A stretch of DNA of 64,000 nt from NCBI RefSeq assembly GCF_006491595.2, contig NZ_VEVQ02000004.1:171479-235478 (forward strand), read 5' to 3'. The translations under genes and the position numbers were made by a program. Source of the stretch: Flavobacterium jejuense. GTDB taxonomy: Bacteria > Bacteroidota > Bacteroidia > Flavobacteriales > Flavobacteriaceae. Below the pieces are notes generated by a model. That model was not told the DNA's origin, searched no databases, and saw only the letters and a list, made by a program, of their open reading frames with translations. Shown in pieces: positions 42,423-52,167 of the stretch (positions within the stretch are counted from its first letter, which is position 1; every line of letters begins with the position of its first letter).

Positions 42423-43340
42423 ATGAAACAAAAAAGATTGTTAACCTTATTTTTATTATTAATTACATTTTTTCTTTCTGCACAGGTGAAAGGAATTGTA
42501 AAAGATAGTCTTACAGGAAAACCTATTTCATTTGTAAATATTTGGGTAGAAAATGAAAATATAGGTACTACTTCTGAAATAGATGGAACATTTTTGTTAG
42601 ATATTAAAGAAGAAAAAAACATAATCTTTTCAGCTATAGGTTTTAAAACTAAAAATGTAAAATCCACAGCAATTGAAAATGTTCAATTAGTTGGAAAAGT
42701 ATATGATTTAAATGAAGTTGTCTTAACGTCATCTAAAAAAACAAAGCAAATTAAAATTGGAAACTATGACGCAAGCGGTTTCCGCTATCGATTAGATTTT
42801 AATTCTAATGCTGTTTTTTTCGAAGCTACTGAGGATGTATTAAAACATCCTTATTTAAAAGAAATAAAGTTTCATACAATTTCAGATATCGATAAAGCTA
42901 TTATAAGAATTAGAATCTTAGAAAGTAATGTTGATAAAACACCTGGAGACGATATTATTAATGAAGAAATTATAGTTGAAGTAAAAAAAGGAAGTAAAGC
43001 TAATAAAAAGGATTTTACAGATTTAAATATTAAAATACCTGAAAATGGTTTTTATATTGTTTTTGAAAAATTATTAATTGAAGAAAACAAATATTATAGT
43101 GAAAGAACTTATAAAGACAATTTGGGTAATAAATATAAAAGAAAAGAGTTTTCATATCAACCAAATTTAGCATATGTACCGTCAGAAGAGAATAATTTTT
43201 GCTATTCGCCCAACTCAACTAATTGGAAACGTCGTTCAAAAATAGAATTAAAAAAACCAAAAAGTTATGAGAACCTTTTAATGAGAAAGTATCATAATAA
43301 ATATTTAATACCTTCATTAGAAATTATAATGAGCAATTAG
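42423..43340 (+). CDS. Secreted protein with carboxypeptidase-regulatory-like domain (paralogue A)
   Basis: The 305-residue protein has a signal peptide (MKQKRLLTLFLLLITFFLSAQ) then a CarboxypepD_reg-like domain (VKGIVKDSLTGKPISFVNIWVENENIGTTSEIDGTF). This is the module seen at the start of SusC-type receptors and many Bacteroidota surface proteins. No plug, TonB box or barrel follows. The rest (about 110-305) is a beta-rich region I cannot name, with KEIKFHTISDIDKAIIRIRIL. It lies 9 bases after the GH3 gene, and a paralogue follows after a single base. Confidence 0.75.
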   Translation: MKQKRLLTLFLLLITFFLSAQVKGIVKDSLTGKPISFVNIWVENENIGTTSEIDGTFLLDIKEEKNIIFSAIGFKTKNVKSTAIENVQLVGKVYDLNEVVLTSSKKTKQIKIGNYDASGFRYRLDFNSNAVFFEATEDVLKHPYLKEIKFHTISDIDKAIIRIRILESNVDKTPGDDIINEEIIVEVKKGSKANKKDFTDLNIKIPENGFYIVFEKLLIEENKYYSERTYKDNLGNKYKRKEFSYQPNLAYVPSEENNFCYSPNSTNWKRRSKIELKKPKSYENLLMRKYHNKYLIPSLEIIMSN

Positions 43341-43341
43341 A

Positions 43342-44211
43342 ATGAAATACATATTAATCTTCTTGCTATTAACTAAATTTTCTCTTTCTGCTCAAGTGAA
43401 AGGAATTGTAAGAGACAGTCTTACTGGTCAACCAATTCCATTTGTAAATATTTGGGTAGAAAACGAAGAAACTGGAACCACATCAGATTTTGATGGAAGT
43501 TTTTCTATAAACGTTAAAGGAACCAATAAAAAATTAGTTTTTTCAGCTTTAGGATTTCTTAAAAAAAGCGTTAAGGTTGTTAATGCAAAAGAAGTTTATT
43601 TAAAAGCATCAGTAATAGAATTAAACGAAGTAGTTCTTTTAAATAAAAAAGACACAAAAGAAATAGAAATTGGAAAAACACCAAATACTATTTTACAAAC
43701 ATTTGATAATGGACCTAAAATTGAAGCAAAATATTTTCCATACAAGGATTTTTATAAAAAGATAAAGTTTATCAAAAAAGTTAGTATTCATACTGATAGT
43801 AAGATAGAAAAAGCCACTATAAAAATTCATTTTTATAGTGTTAACGAAGACGGTTCACCAGGAAAAGAATTATTAAATAAAGATTTTTTAGTATCTATAA
43901 ATAAAGGAATTTTAAAAAACAAGTTTGATATATCTGATTACAATTTGGTAATACCAACAAATGGTATTTTTGTGGCTTATGAGAAATTAATGATTGAAAG
44001 CAATAAATTAGAAAGACAAATAATAGATCCGTATACAAAAAGAGAAAAAACCCAAAAAACATATTATCCATTGGTTTTATATAATTATGTAGAGAGAGAT
44101 TTTTTATATAGTTTTTTTGGTGGAAAATGGAATAAAAAAACAAATGAAAAAGATCCATTGGATAAATTAACAATTTTCGAACCGGCTATTAATCTAATAT
44201 TAACCAATTAA
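43342..44211 (+). CDS. Secreted protein with carboxypeptidase-regulatory-like domain (paralogue B)
   Basis: This 289-residue paralogue of the preceding gene keeps the same order: signal peptide (about residues 1-18), VKGIVRDSLTGQPIPFVNIWVENEETGTTSDFDGSF, then an unknown beta-rich domain (ISIHTDSKIEKATIKIHFYSV is the match to the other copy's KFHTISDIDKAIIRIRIL). The N-terminal third is much more alike than the C-terminal two thirds, which indicates an old tandem duplication with divergence. No known partner receptor is next to it. Confidence 0.75.
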   Translation: MKYILIFLLLTKFSLSAQVKGIVRDSLTGQPIPFVNIWVENEETGTTSDFDGSFSINVKGTNKKLVFSALGFLKKSVKVVNAKEVYLKASVIELNEVVLLNKKDTKEIEIGKTPNTILQTFDNGPKIEAKYFPYKDFYKKIKFIKKVSIHTDSKIEKATIKIHFYSVNEDGSPGKELLNKDFLVSINKGILKNKFDISDYNLVIPTNGIFVAYEKLMIESNKLERQIIDPYTKREKTQKTYYPLVLYNYVERDFLYSFFGGKWNKKTNEKDPLDKLTIFEPAINLILTN

Positions 44212-44224
44212 AAAATAAAAATCT

Positions 44225-44232
44225 TACCTTTG
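44225..44232 (+). promoter_or_regulatory. -7 element for the DUF6909 gene
   Basis: TACCTTTG fits TAnnTTTG, 23 bases before the ATG at 44256. Confidence 0.5.
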
Positions 44233-44255
44233 TTGGTTAGATAAACAAAATATTA

Positions 44256-45947
44256 ATGAAGGACATTAAAAACATTTCGCGTTCAAGAGCGCAAGAGTCG
44301 TCAGCAGCTATTGAACGACTGTATATTACAATGAGACATTTATTTAATAGAGGTTTTTATAAACCAATGGGTGTTTCTGGAGAAACTTTAAGAGAAGCAT
44401 TACTTTCACTTCGACCTGAAATTTATGGAAGTATAGCCGAAGAAAAAGTAGAATTAAATGGATTATTATATGTAATTGAAAGGCTTCCAATTGGAATTGA
44501 AGAATGCCGCTATATTAATCTAACTTCGGATGAAGGATATTCAAATTCTCATTTTAAACCAATTGTTCCACCTAAAAGAAGAAGAAATTGTTATCGTATA
44601 GACGATGAACAAATGAATGTGGAAATTACTAGAGGACGTTCTGATATTTATGATATTTTAACGCATTTAACATTTATTTTTATAGAATCTCACAAGATAA
44701 AAGATAGAGTTTTAATTGCTGATGATGGTTCGGTTACAAGAGATTGGCAAAAGCTAGAACAAGTAGTGAATCAAACCAAAAAACTAACGTTAATTGAAAG
44801 AGAAAAAGCAATTTCTCATGCGGCAAATGTATTAGGAAGAACATTTGCTGAGGTAAAAGATATTTATGATGATTTTGCTACTTCAGAAGCACCGGATCGT
44901 TTTATTCATGTAGTATATTGGTTAGGAAAACTTGCGATTGAAGAAATTGTAGATAATAATAAACGTACAATAACGTTTAGTCCTATTTTGAGAGAAAGAT
45001 TAGGACATCATATATATGGAGATATTTGGGCAACCAATATAAAAGAAGTCTTATTAACTAATAATTTAATTGAAAGACCATTACATATTATTAGTGCTAA
45101 TATGCATAGTGTAATGAATTCAATTTTTGCTGAACCTGTAATAGGAAAAAAATATAAAGAAACTTCTGAATTCCAAATTTTTGAAGACTTGAGTAGTTCT
45201 AATAATAAAGAATTACGTAAAAAAGTAGAAGATTATGCCTTTAAACAAGGAATGATTTCTATTCCAGACACATCAGGAACAAATATAGACGTTCAAATTT
45301 TTGACACAGCCAAAATAGATTTAAAGAAGACAATATTCTTTAATTCAAAAAATGGAGAAGAAAAACCAGTTTTAATAGTAATGGATTATGCTTTTGGAGA
45401 GCAAGCTTTTGAAACAATAGATGAATTATTAAAGCCATTTAAAACAGATAAAAAAAGTAAGTTACTTTTAAATGTTGAATCGGTTTCTATAATGGGTAAA
45501 GCTGGAATTTTACAAGGAGGAAAAGGAGATATTATGATTCCAAATGCTCATGTAAATGAAGGAACAGCGGATAATTATCCTTTTGAAAACGAATTAACTG
45601 CTAAAATGTTTGAGGGTAATGGTATACCAGTTTTTTCGGGACCTATGATTACTGTTTTGGGAACATCCCTACAAAACAGAGATTTATTGAAGTTCTTTCA
45701 TGAATCAACTTGGGAGGCTATTGGTTTAGAAATGGAAGGCGCATATTATCAAAAAGCTATTCAATCTGCTTCAAGAATTAGAAAAAGTATTAATGCTAAT
45801 GTAAAGGTGCGTTATGCTTATTATGCTTCTGATAATCCTTTAGAGACAGGTAGTACACTGGCCTCAGGAGGTTTAGGAACAACAGGTGTTAAGCCAACTT
45901 ATCTTATTACAATTAAAATACTAGAACAAATTTTCAACGTAAACTAA
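44256..45947 (+). CDS. DUF6909-type protein with nucleoside-phosphorylase-like C-terminal half
   Basis: The 563-residue protein starts MKDIKNISRSRAQESSAAIERLYITMRHLFNRGF and corresponds to a Bacteroidota family I recall as DUF6909. The C-terminal half (from about residue 370) has PVLIVMDYAFGEQAFETIDEL, VSIMGKAGILQGGKGDIMIPNAHVNEGT, VFSGPMITVLGTSLQNRDLL and WEAIGLEMEGAYYQKAI. The GLEMEG motif and GDI-IPNAH segment resemble purine nucleoside phosphorylases and MTA/SAH nucleosidases, where an acidic residue in VDMEG binds the ribose. The N-terminal half is helical and unknown. An enzyme acting on a nucleoside is possible; this is inference. It ends 7 bases before the Wzz-like gene. Confidence 0.65.
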   Translation: MKDIKNISRSRAQESSAAIERLYITMRHLFNRGFYKPMGVSGETLREALLSLRPEIYGSIAEEKVELNGLLYVIERLPIGIEECRYINLTSDEGYSNSHFKPIVPPKRRRNCYRIDDEQMNVEITRGRSDIYDILTHLTFIFIESHKIKDRVLIADDGSVTRDWQKLEQVVNQTKKLTLIEREKAISHAANVLGRTFAEVKDIYDDFATSEAPDRFIHVVYWLGKLAIEEIVDNNKRTITFSPILRERLGHHIYGDIWATNIKEVLLTNNLIERPLHIISANMHSVMNSIFAEPVIGKKYKETSEFQIFEDLSSSNNKELRKKVEDYAFKQGMISIPDTSGTNIDVQIFDTAKIDLKKTIFFNSKNGEEKPVLIVMDYAFGEQAFETIDELLKPFKTDKKSKLLLNVESVSIMGKAGILQGGKGDIMIPNAHVNEGTADNYPFENELTAKMFEGNGIPVFSGPMITVLGTSLQNRDLLKFFHESTWEAIGLEMEGAYYQKAIQSASRIRKSINANVKVRYAYYASDNPLETGSTLASGGLGTTGVKPTYLITIKILEQIFNVN

Positions 45948-45954
45948 ATTCTTT

Positions 45955-46923
45955 ATGAGTACAAATTCTCAAGACCAAGAAATTGATTTAGGACAAGTTT
46001 TCCAAAAAATAAAAGATTTTTTCAATTTTTTCTTAGATTCAATTTTTGATTTTATTCTTTTTATTAAAAGAAATATAATTGTATTAATTATTTTAGTTGC
46101 TATAGGGTTTGGTGTTGGTTTTTTTTTAGATAAGAACAATAAAGCTTATAGCCATACTATTCTAGTAACTCCTAACTTTGGAAGTTCAGATTATCTATAT
46201 GCAAAAATTGATTTATTAAATGCAAAAAATAAAGAAAAAGATACTTTATTTTTAAATTCAATTGGCATTAAGGATATTGAAAATTTTGGTAAAATAGAAA
46301 TTGAACCAATAATAGATGTTTATAAATTTATTGCTAATAAACCAGAAAATTTTGATTTAATTAAATTAATGGCGGAAGATGGTGATCTACAGAAAATTAT
46401 TGAAAATGATATCACTAGTAAAAACTACCCCATTCATAATATTAAATTCAGTACCAAAGGAACAACAAACTATAAAAAGACTGTTGAGCCTATTTTAGCT
46501 TTTTTAAATACCTCAGAATATTATGAATCTATAAAGAAACAAAATTTGCAAAATATACAAGAAAAAATTATTGCAAACGATAGTACTATAGTTCAAATAA
46601 ATTCTTTATTAAATGAGTTTGCAAGTACTTCTTCGAATAATCAAAAAAATGATAAACTAGTATATTATAATGAGAATAGTCAACTAAACGACATTATTGA
46701 AACGAAAGAAGCATTAGTTGAAGAACAAGGAAATAATAGAATAAACTTAATTAATTCAGATAAAATAATAAAAGAAATTAGTTCAACTATTAATATTAAA
46801 AACACAGAATGGATTAAAAATAAAATGAAGATAATTATTCCTTTTGTTTTATTATTTTGCTTTTTTTTACTAATAGTCTTTAGAAATTTTTATAAAGATC
46901 AAATAGCCAAAAGAAATTATTAA
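45955..46923 (+). CDS. Wzz/chain-length-determinant-like membrane protein
   Basis: The 322-residue protein has a membrane segment near each end (about residues 40-58 and 292-310) with a periplasmic helical region between, the classic Wzz (polysaccharide co-polymerase) layout. It opens the polysaccharide locus and its stop overlaps the start of rfbB by one base (TAATG). The motif content is weak, so the call rests on topology and location. It would control the length of the polymer made by the Wzy-type proteins encoded downstream. Confidence 0.7.
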   Translation: MSTNSQDQEIDLGQVFQKIKDFFNFFLDSIFDFILFIKRNIIVLIILVAIGFGVGFFLDKNNKAYSHTILVTPNFGSSDYLYAKIDLLNAKNKEKDTLFLNSIGIKDIENFGKIEIEPIIDVYKFIANKPENFDLIKLMAEDGDLQKIIENDITSKNYPIHNIKFSTKGTTNYKKTVEPILAFLNTSEYYESIKKQNLQNIQEKIIANDSTIVQINSLLNEFASTSSNNQKNDKLVYYNENSQLNDIIETKEALVEEQGNNRINLINSDKIIKEISSTINIKNTEWIKNKMKIIIPFVLLFCFFLLIVFRNFYKDQIAKRNY

Positions 46924-47936
46924 TGAAGTATATTTTAATTACAGGTGGAGCAGGTTTTATAGGGTCAAATTTTATTCCTTATTTTTTAGAAAACAATACA
47001 GAATACCATTTAGTCAATTTAGACGCATTAACTTATGCAGGTAATTTAGAGAATCTTAAAGAAGTTGAGAATAATTCTCGTTATACTTTCATAAAAGGAG
47101 ATATTTGTGATAGCCATTTTATTGAAGATTTATTTAATAAATATCAATTTCATGATGTTATTCATTTTGCAGCAGAAAGCCATGTTGATAATTCTATCTC
47201 TGGACCAGAAGCATTTATTAAAACTAATGTTTTAGGAACTTTTAATCTTTTGGATTCTTCAAGAAAATTATGGATGAATGGACCTAATGAGTATAAAGAT
47301 ATTTTTAAAAAATCACGTTTTCATCATGTTTCTACAGATGAAGTTTATGGAACACTAGGAGAGACGGGTCTGTTTGAAGAAACTACACCTTATGCTCCAA
47401 ATAGCCCTTATTCTGCCTCAAAAGCAGGATCAGATATGATTGTAAGAAGTTATTTCCATACTTATGGAATGAATGTGGTTACCACTAATTGTTCTAATAA
47501 CTATGGTCCAAAGCAACATAATGAAAAATTGATTCCAACTATAATACGTAAAGCAATTGCTGGTGAAAATATCCCTATATATGGAGATGGTAAAAATATT
47601 CGTGATTGGTTGTACGTTATTGATCACTGTAAAGGAATTGAATTAGCTTTTAAAAAGGGTATAGAAGGAGAAACTTATAACATTGGAGGTAGAAATGAAC
47701 GTAATAACTTATACATAGTTGATACTATTTGTGAAATTTTAAATAAAAAACTACCTAAGGAAGAAAGAAGATATCAAGACCTAATAACATTTGTAAAAGA
47801 CAGACCAGGACACGATAGAAGATATGCAATTGATGCAACAAAAATTGAAAATGAATTAGGTTGGAAAGCAGATGAAAATTTTGAAACAGGTATAGAAAAA
47901 ACTGTAGAATGGTATTTAAAAAAGTTTCAATTTTAA
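46923..47936 (+). CDS. rfbB: dTDP-glucose 4,6-dehydratase
   Basis: RfbB is the second enzyme of dTDP-L-rhamnose synthesis. The 337-residue short-chain dehydrogenase has NAD motif TGGAGFIGSNF (residues 6-16), HFAAESHVDNSI, the catalytic STDEVYGTLGE and YxxxK (YSASKAGSD), and RDWLYVIDHCKGI. All are specific to RmlB/RfbB. It overlaps the preceding gene by one base, and the rfbA, rfbC and rfbD genes follow in order. Confidence 0.96.
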   Translation: MKYILITGGAGFIGSNFIPYFLENNTEYHLVNLDALTYAGNLENLKEVENNSRYTFIKGDICDSHFIEDLFNKYQFHDVIHFAAESHVDNSISGPEAFIKTNVLGTFNLLDSSRKLWMNGPNEYKDIFKKSRFHHVSTDEVYGTLGETGLFEETTPYAPNSPYSASKAGSDMIVRSYFHTYGMNVVTTNCSNNYGPKQHNEKLIPTIIRKAIAGENIPIYGDGKNIRDWLYVIDHCKGIELAFKKGIEGETYNIGGRNERNNLYIVDTICEILNKKLPKEERRYQDLITFVKDRPGHDRRYAIDATKIENELGWKADENFETGIEKTVEWYLKKFQF

Positions 47937-47965
47937 GTTTATTTTAACCTTATAAATTATTGATT

Positions 47966-48829
47966 ATGAAAGGAATAATTTTAGCTGGTGGATCAGGAAC
48001 ACGTTTACATCCATTGACATTAGCAGTTAGTAAACAGCTAATGCCAATTTATGATAAACCCATGATTTACTATCCATTATCAACATTAATGTGGGCAGGA
48101 ATTCGTGAAATTTTGATTATTTCAACTCCACAAGATTTACCTTTGTTTGAAAAATTATTAGGGGATGGTTCTATATTAGGTTGCCGTTTTGAATATGAGG
48201 TCCAAGAAAAGCCTAATGGGCTAGCAGAAGCTTTTATAATTGGAAAAGAGTTTGTAGGTGACGATAAAGTTGCTTTAATTCTTGGAGATAATATATTTTA
48301 CGGAACTGGCTTAGCAGAATTGTTGCAAGCTAATAGCAATCCAGAAGGAGGAATTGTTTACGCTTATCATGTTCATGACCCTGAACGTTATGGAGTTGTA
48401 GATTTTGATAATGGAGGAAAAGTTCTTTCCATTGAAGAAAAACCAACTAATCCTAAATCTAATTTTGCCGTTCCAGGGATTTATTTCTATGATAATGAAG
48501 TATTAGAAATTGCTGCTAATATAAAGCCAAGTCCTAGAGGTGAATTAGAAATTACAGATATTAATAAAGTTTATTTAGAAAAAGGTAAATTGCAAGTTTC
48601 TATTTTAGATAGAGGTACCGCATGGTTAGATACAGGAACTTTTCAATCTTTAATGCAAGCTGGACAATTTGTTCAAGTAATAGAAGAAAGACAAGGATTA
48701 AAAATTGGAGCTATTGAAGAAGCAGCTTACAAAATGGGGTTTATCAATTCCAAACAATTAAAAAAAATAGCAGAACCCTTATTAAAAAGTGGTTATGGCA
48801 CCCATTTAATGAGCTTAATTAAAGAATAA
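47966..48829 (+). CDS. rfbA: Glucose-1-phosphate thymidylyltransferase
   Basis: RfbA makes dTDP-glucose, the first step of the dTDP-rhamnose pathway. I start at the ATG 47966-47968 ([18 protein letters not shown]). The 287-residue protein has the nucleotide-binding [35 protein letters not shown], then [10 protein letters not shown] and [23 protein letters not shown], all standard. It overlaps rfbC by one base (TAATG). Confidence 0.96.
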   Translation: MKGIILAGGSGTRLHPLTLAVSKQLMPIYDKPMIYYPLSTLMWAGIREILIISTPQDLPLFEKLLGDGSILGCRFEYEVQEKPNGLAEAFIIGKEFVGDDKVALILGDNIFYGTGLAELLQANSNPEGGIVYAYHVHDPERYGVVDFDNGGKVLSIEEKPTNPKSNFAVPGIYFYDNEVLEIAANIKPSPRGELEITDINKVYLEKGKLQVSILDRGTAWLDTGTFQSLMQAGQFVQVIEERQGLKIGAIEEAAYKMGFINSKQLKKIAEPLLKSGYGTHLMSLIKE

Positions 48830-49380
48830 TGCAGTTTACTGAAACAAAATTAAAAGGATGTTTTATCCTTGAGCCAAGAATAATAAAAGATGAACGCGGT
48901 TATTTTATGGAGAGTTTTAATGAAAAAACATTCTCAAAAGGAGTTGAACAGGATGTACATTTTGTTCAAGATAATCAATCTTTTTCTACTAAAGGGGTTT
49001 TAAGAGGGTTACATTATCAAACAGGCATATATGCACAAGCAAAATTAGTTCGTGTCTTAAATGGAGAAGTACTTGATGTTGCAGTTGACTTAAGACCTGA
49101 TTCTTTAACTTTTGGACAGTATGAATCGGTTGTTTTAACTGGCGAGAATCAGAAACAATTTTTTGTTCCAAGAGGATTTGCACATGGTTTTTTAGTTTTA
49201 AGCGAAACAGCAACGTTCTTTTACAAATGTGATAATTTCTATAATAAGGAAAGTGAAGGAGGGGTGATTTTTAATGACAAGACCATTAAAATAGATTGGA
49301 ATTTCCCTTTAGAAAAACTAATTATTTCAGATAAAGATAGAGTATTGCCCATAATTGATAATGCTAAAAAGGTATGGTAA
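48829..49380 (+). CDS. rfbC: dTDP-4-dehydrorhamnose 3,5-epimerase
   Basis: RfbC epimerises C3 and C5 of the dTDP-4-keto sugar. The 183-residue cupin protein has FILEPRIIKDERGYFMESFNEKTF, the catalytic stretch FVQDNQSFSTKGVLRGLHYQ (with the active-site His) and FVPRGFAHGFLVLSETATFFYKCDNFY, all typical. It overlaps rfbA by one base and rfbD by seven. Confidence 0.96.
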   Translation: MQFTETKLKGCFILEPRIIKDERGYFMESFNEKTFSKGVEQDVHFVQDNQSFSTKGVLRGLHYQTGIYAQAKLVRVLNGEVLDVAVDLRPDSLTFGQYESVVLTGENQKQFFVPRGFAHGFLVLSETATFFYKCDNFYNKESEGGVIFNDKTIKIDWNFPLEKLIISDKDRVLPIIDNAKKVW

Positions 49381-50291
49381 TCTTAGTTACTGGAAGTAAT
49401 GGTCAATTGGGTCAGTCAATACAGTCGGTTGTTGGGAAATATTCCTCAATCGATTTTATTTTTTGCACTTCTTCACAATTGGATATTACTAATAAAGAAA
49501 ACTGCACTAAATTTTTTAAAAAATACGATCCAGATTATTGTATAAACGCTGCTGCATATACAGCTGTTGATAAAGCAGAAAGTGACCCTGAAAAGGCTTT
49601 TGAGATTAATTCAAATGGAGCTCAAAATTTGGCTGAAATTTGTAAAGAACACAATACAGTTTTACTTCATGTTTCAACTGATTTTGTTTTCGATGCTTAT
49701 TTTTCAGATGGAATAGCATTTTATGATCGAGAATTACGTTTGCCATTAAAAAGTAACTTAGGATTACAAGAAATAGACGTTCCTTTTCCTAACGGAATTT
49801 ATGGTTTAACAAAACTGCAAGGAGAGCAAGCTATTCAAAACACATGGGAAAAACATTTTATCGTTAGAACATCATGGGTATATTCAGAATTTGGAAACAA
49901 CTTTATGAAAACAATGTTGCGTTTAGCCTCAGAAAGGGAAACATTATCAGTTGTAGAGGATCAAATTGGTACACCAACTTATGCGGTTGATTTAGCAGAG
50001 GTTTTAATAAACATATGTATCATTTCAAGTGGGTTCGAAAAGGCAGAACTTAATTTCGGTATATATAATTTTAGTAATGAAGGAAGCTGTTCATGGTATG
50101 AATTTGCAAAAGAAATATTTAAACAAAAAGAAATAACTATTGAGTTAAAACCAATTTCAACTTCTGCTTATCCAACACTTGCAAAAAGGCCAGCTTATAG
50201 TGTTTTAGATAAAAGCAAAATAAAAGCAAAATTCAATTTATCTATTGAGGATTGGAAAACAAGTCTTTCAAAATGTCTTCAAAAGGTATAA
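49374..50291 (+). CDS. rfbD: dTDP-4-dehydrorhamnose reductase
   Basis: RfbD makes dTDP-L-rhamnose, the final step. The 305-residue short-chain dehydrogenase has VILVTGSNGQLGQSI at the start, DYCINAAAYTAVDKAESDPEKAF, STDFVFDA and the catalytic YGLTKLQGEQ (YxxxK), then RTSWVYSEFGNNFMKTM. The gene starts inside the end of rfbC. The four rfb genes form a continuous unit with one- to seven-base overlaps, except for a 29-base gap between rfbB and rfbA. Confidence 0.96.
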   Translation: MVILVTGSNGQLGQSIQSVVGKYSSIDFIFCTSSQLDITNKENCTKFFKKYDPDYCINAAAYTAVDKAESDPEKAFEINSNGAQNLAEICKEHNTVLLHVSTDFVFDAYFSDGIAFYDRELRLPLKSNLGLQEIDVPFPNGIYGLTKLQGEQAIQNTWEKHFIVRTSWVYSEFGNNFMKTMLRLASERETLSVVEDQIGTPTYAVDLAEVLINICIISSGFEKAELNFGIYNFSNEGSCSWYEFAKEIFKQKEITIELKPISTSAYPTLAKRPAYSVLDKSKIKAKFNLSIEDWKTSLSKCLQKV

Positions 50292-50295
50292 TTAA

Positions 50296-51402
50296 ATGAA
50301 AAAAAGTATTTTCCTTTTATTATTTTTAGTTTTTACTTTTTCTTTTTCACAGAAAAAAGAAAAAAATAAATCTTATTTTGATGCTCAGTTTTTTAGAGGA
50401 AATATCTACAAGCACACAAATGATATTACTCATTTAATTTCAGGTCATCCTGATGGATTTATGTTGAGTTACAACTGGAAAACATTTGGTAAAAAAGAAT
50501 GGGAGCAAGTTTATAATTATCCTGATTATGGTATATCTTTTCATTATTTAGATTTCAAAAACAAGTATTTAGGACATAACTTTGCTTTAGGAATTCATTA
50601 TAATTTTTATTTTTTTAACAGGAATCTAATGTTAAGAATATCTCAAGGAATAGGTGTAACTTCTAATCCTTATGATAAAGAAACAAATAATAAAAATAAT
50701 GCTTTTGGAACAAGAGTAATGGATAACACATATGCTTTGTTACAATATAAAAAAGAAAATATTATTGATCGGGTAGGTTTACAAGCAGGTTTTATGCTTA
50801 CCCACTTCTCTAACGGTAGGTTTAAGGCACCAAATAGTGGAATTAATACAATAGTTTTAAACTTAGGATTAAATTATAATTTGGATGAAAAACAAGAGTT
50901 TATTATAGATTCTTTACCTTCAAAAGAAAAATACAAAGAGAGAATTAAATACAACATAGCTTTTCGAACAGGAATTTCTGAAGGACCAGTTCCAGCATTA
51001 GGTCAAAGACAGTTTTATCATTTAGGTTTATATGCAGATAAGAGAATTGGCAGAAAAAGTGCTCTACAATTAGGTACAGATGTTTTTTTCTCAAGGTATT
51101 TAAAAGAATATATTAATTTTGTTTCTGTAGCATTTCCAAAAGAACATAAGGATTATACAGATCCAAATACAGATTACAAAAGAATAGGTTTATTTGTAGG
51201 GCATGAATTATTTATTAATAAACTATCTATTGAAACACAATTAGGATATTATGTTTACAAACCATTTGATTACGAAACGGATATTTACCAGAGAATTGGT
51301 GCAAAATATTATCTTTACAAAAATTGGTTTACAGGAGTTGGTTTAAAAACTCACGGTGGAAGAGCAGAAGCTATTGAGGCAACTTTAGGAATAAGATTAT
51401 AA
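50296..51402 (+). CDS. PagL-like acyloxyacyl hydrolase (lipid A 3-O-deacylase family) outer-membrane protein
   Basis: The 368-residue outer-membrane barrel has a signal peptide (MKKSIFLLLFLVFTFSFSQ), alternating strands and the PagL catalytic signature H170-F-S172-N-G (LTHFSNGRFKAPNSGIN). PagL enzymes remove an acyl chain from lipid A at the outer membrane; members of this wider family share the His/Ser pair. It lies 4 bases after rfbD, which suits a gene that modifies the lipid anchor of the same surface glycan. It overlaps the next gene by one base. Confidence 0.85.
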   Translation: MKKSIFLLLFLVFTFSFSQKKEKNKSYFDAQFFRGNIYKHTNDITHLISGHPDGFMLSYNWKTFGKKEWEQVYNYPDYGISFHYLDFKNKYLGHNFALGIHYNFYFFNRNLMLRISQGIGVTSNPYDKETNNKNNAFGTRVMDNTYALLQYKKENIIDRVGLQAGFMLTHFSNGRFKAPNSGINTIVLNLGLNYNLDEKQEFIIDSLPSKEKYKERIKYNIAFRTGISEGPVPALGQRQFYHLGLYADKRIGRKSALQLGTDVFFSRYLKEYINFVSVAFPKEHKDYTDPNTDYKRIGLFVGHELFINKLSIETQLGYYVYKPFDYETDIYQRIGAKYYLYKNWFTGVGLKTHGGRAEAIEATLGIRL

Positions 51403-52166
51403 TGAAACAGTATAAATATATAGCAATTATTAGTTTATTATTTATAATAACGAGCTGCGGTATTTCTGAAGATTGTTTTAAAGGGAATGGGAATAGAATC
51501 TCACAAAATTTTCCTTTAGAGAGTTTTACAAAAATAAAAATATATGATGGAGTAGGTTTGATAATAAAAGAAGGATTAGATTATGAAGTAAGAGTAGAAA
51601 CAAGTGAGAATATTATTGATGAATTAGATGTGAAATTAGAAGGAGATATGCTGGTTGTGAAAGATAATTCAACTTGTAATATTGTTAGAGATTATGGACA
51701 AACGAAAGTTTTTATTACAATTCCAGACGGGACAAACCTTCCATTAATTCAACAATTAGAATTGCATTCTAAAACAGAACAAAATATTCAAAGTGAAGGC
51801 GTTTTACATTCTCCAATTATTAGATTATTTTCTTTAGACGAATCAGAAGGTTCAGGAACAGGAGATTTTTACATTAGTGTAGATAATGGACAATTAGTAG
51901 TTGAAACAAATAATGTTTCAAATTTTTATATAAATGGACATTGTGATGAAATGTTATTAAACTTTTATTTTGGAAATGGACGATTATATGGGGAAAAATT
52001 AGATGTAGAAAAAATAAAAGTTTTCCATAGAGGGTCTAATGATATGATTGTAAAGCCGATTCAGAAAATAGAAGGAACTATATATGCAACAGGAAATGTT
52101 ATTTTAAAAAATGTTCCATCAGTTATTGAGGTAGAAGAAGTTTTTCGAGGTAGAATAATTTATTAG
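51402..52166 (+). CDS. Lipoprotein with head GIN (DUF2807)-like repeats
   Basis: The 254-residue protein has a lipobox (IITSCG, Cys19) and the beta pattern of head GIN domains: FPLESFTKIKIYDGVGLIIKEGLDYEVRVETSENIIDELDVKLEGDMLVVKDN, then repeats with FYINGHCDEMLL and FHRGSNDMIVKP. It overlaps the deacylase gene by one base. Its role is unknown. It is convergent with, and separated by one base from, the minus-strand block that follows. Confidence 0.72.
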   Translation: MKQYKYIAIISLLFIITSCGISEDCFKGNGNRISQNFPLESFTKIKIYDGVGLIIKEGLDYEVRVETSENIIDELDVKLEGDMLVVKDNSTCNIVRDYGQTKVFITIPDGTNLPLIQQLELHSKTEQNIQSEGVLHSPIIRLFSLDESEGSGTGDFYISVDNGQLVVETNNVSNFYINGHCDEMLLNFYFGNGRLYGEKLDVEKIKVFHRGSNDMIVKPIQKIEGTIYATGNVILKNVPSVIEVEEVFRGRIIY

Positions 52167-52167
52167 T

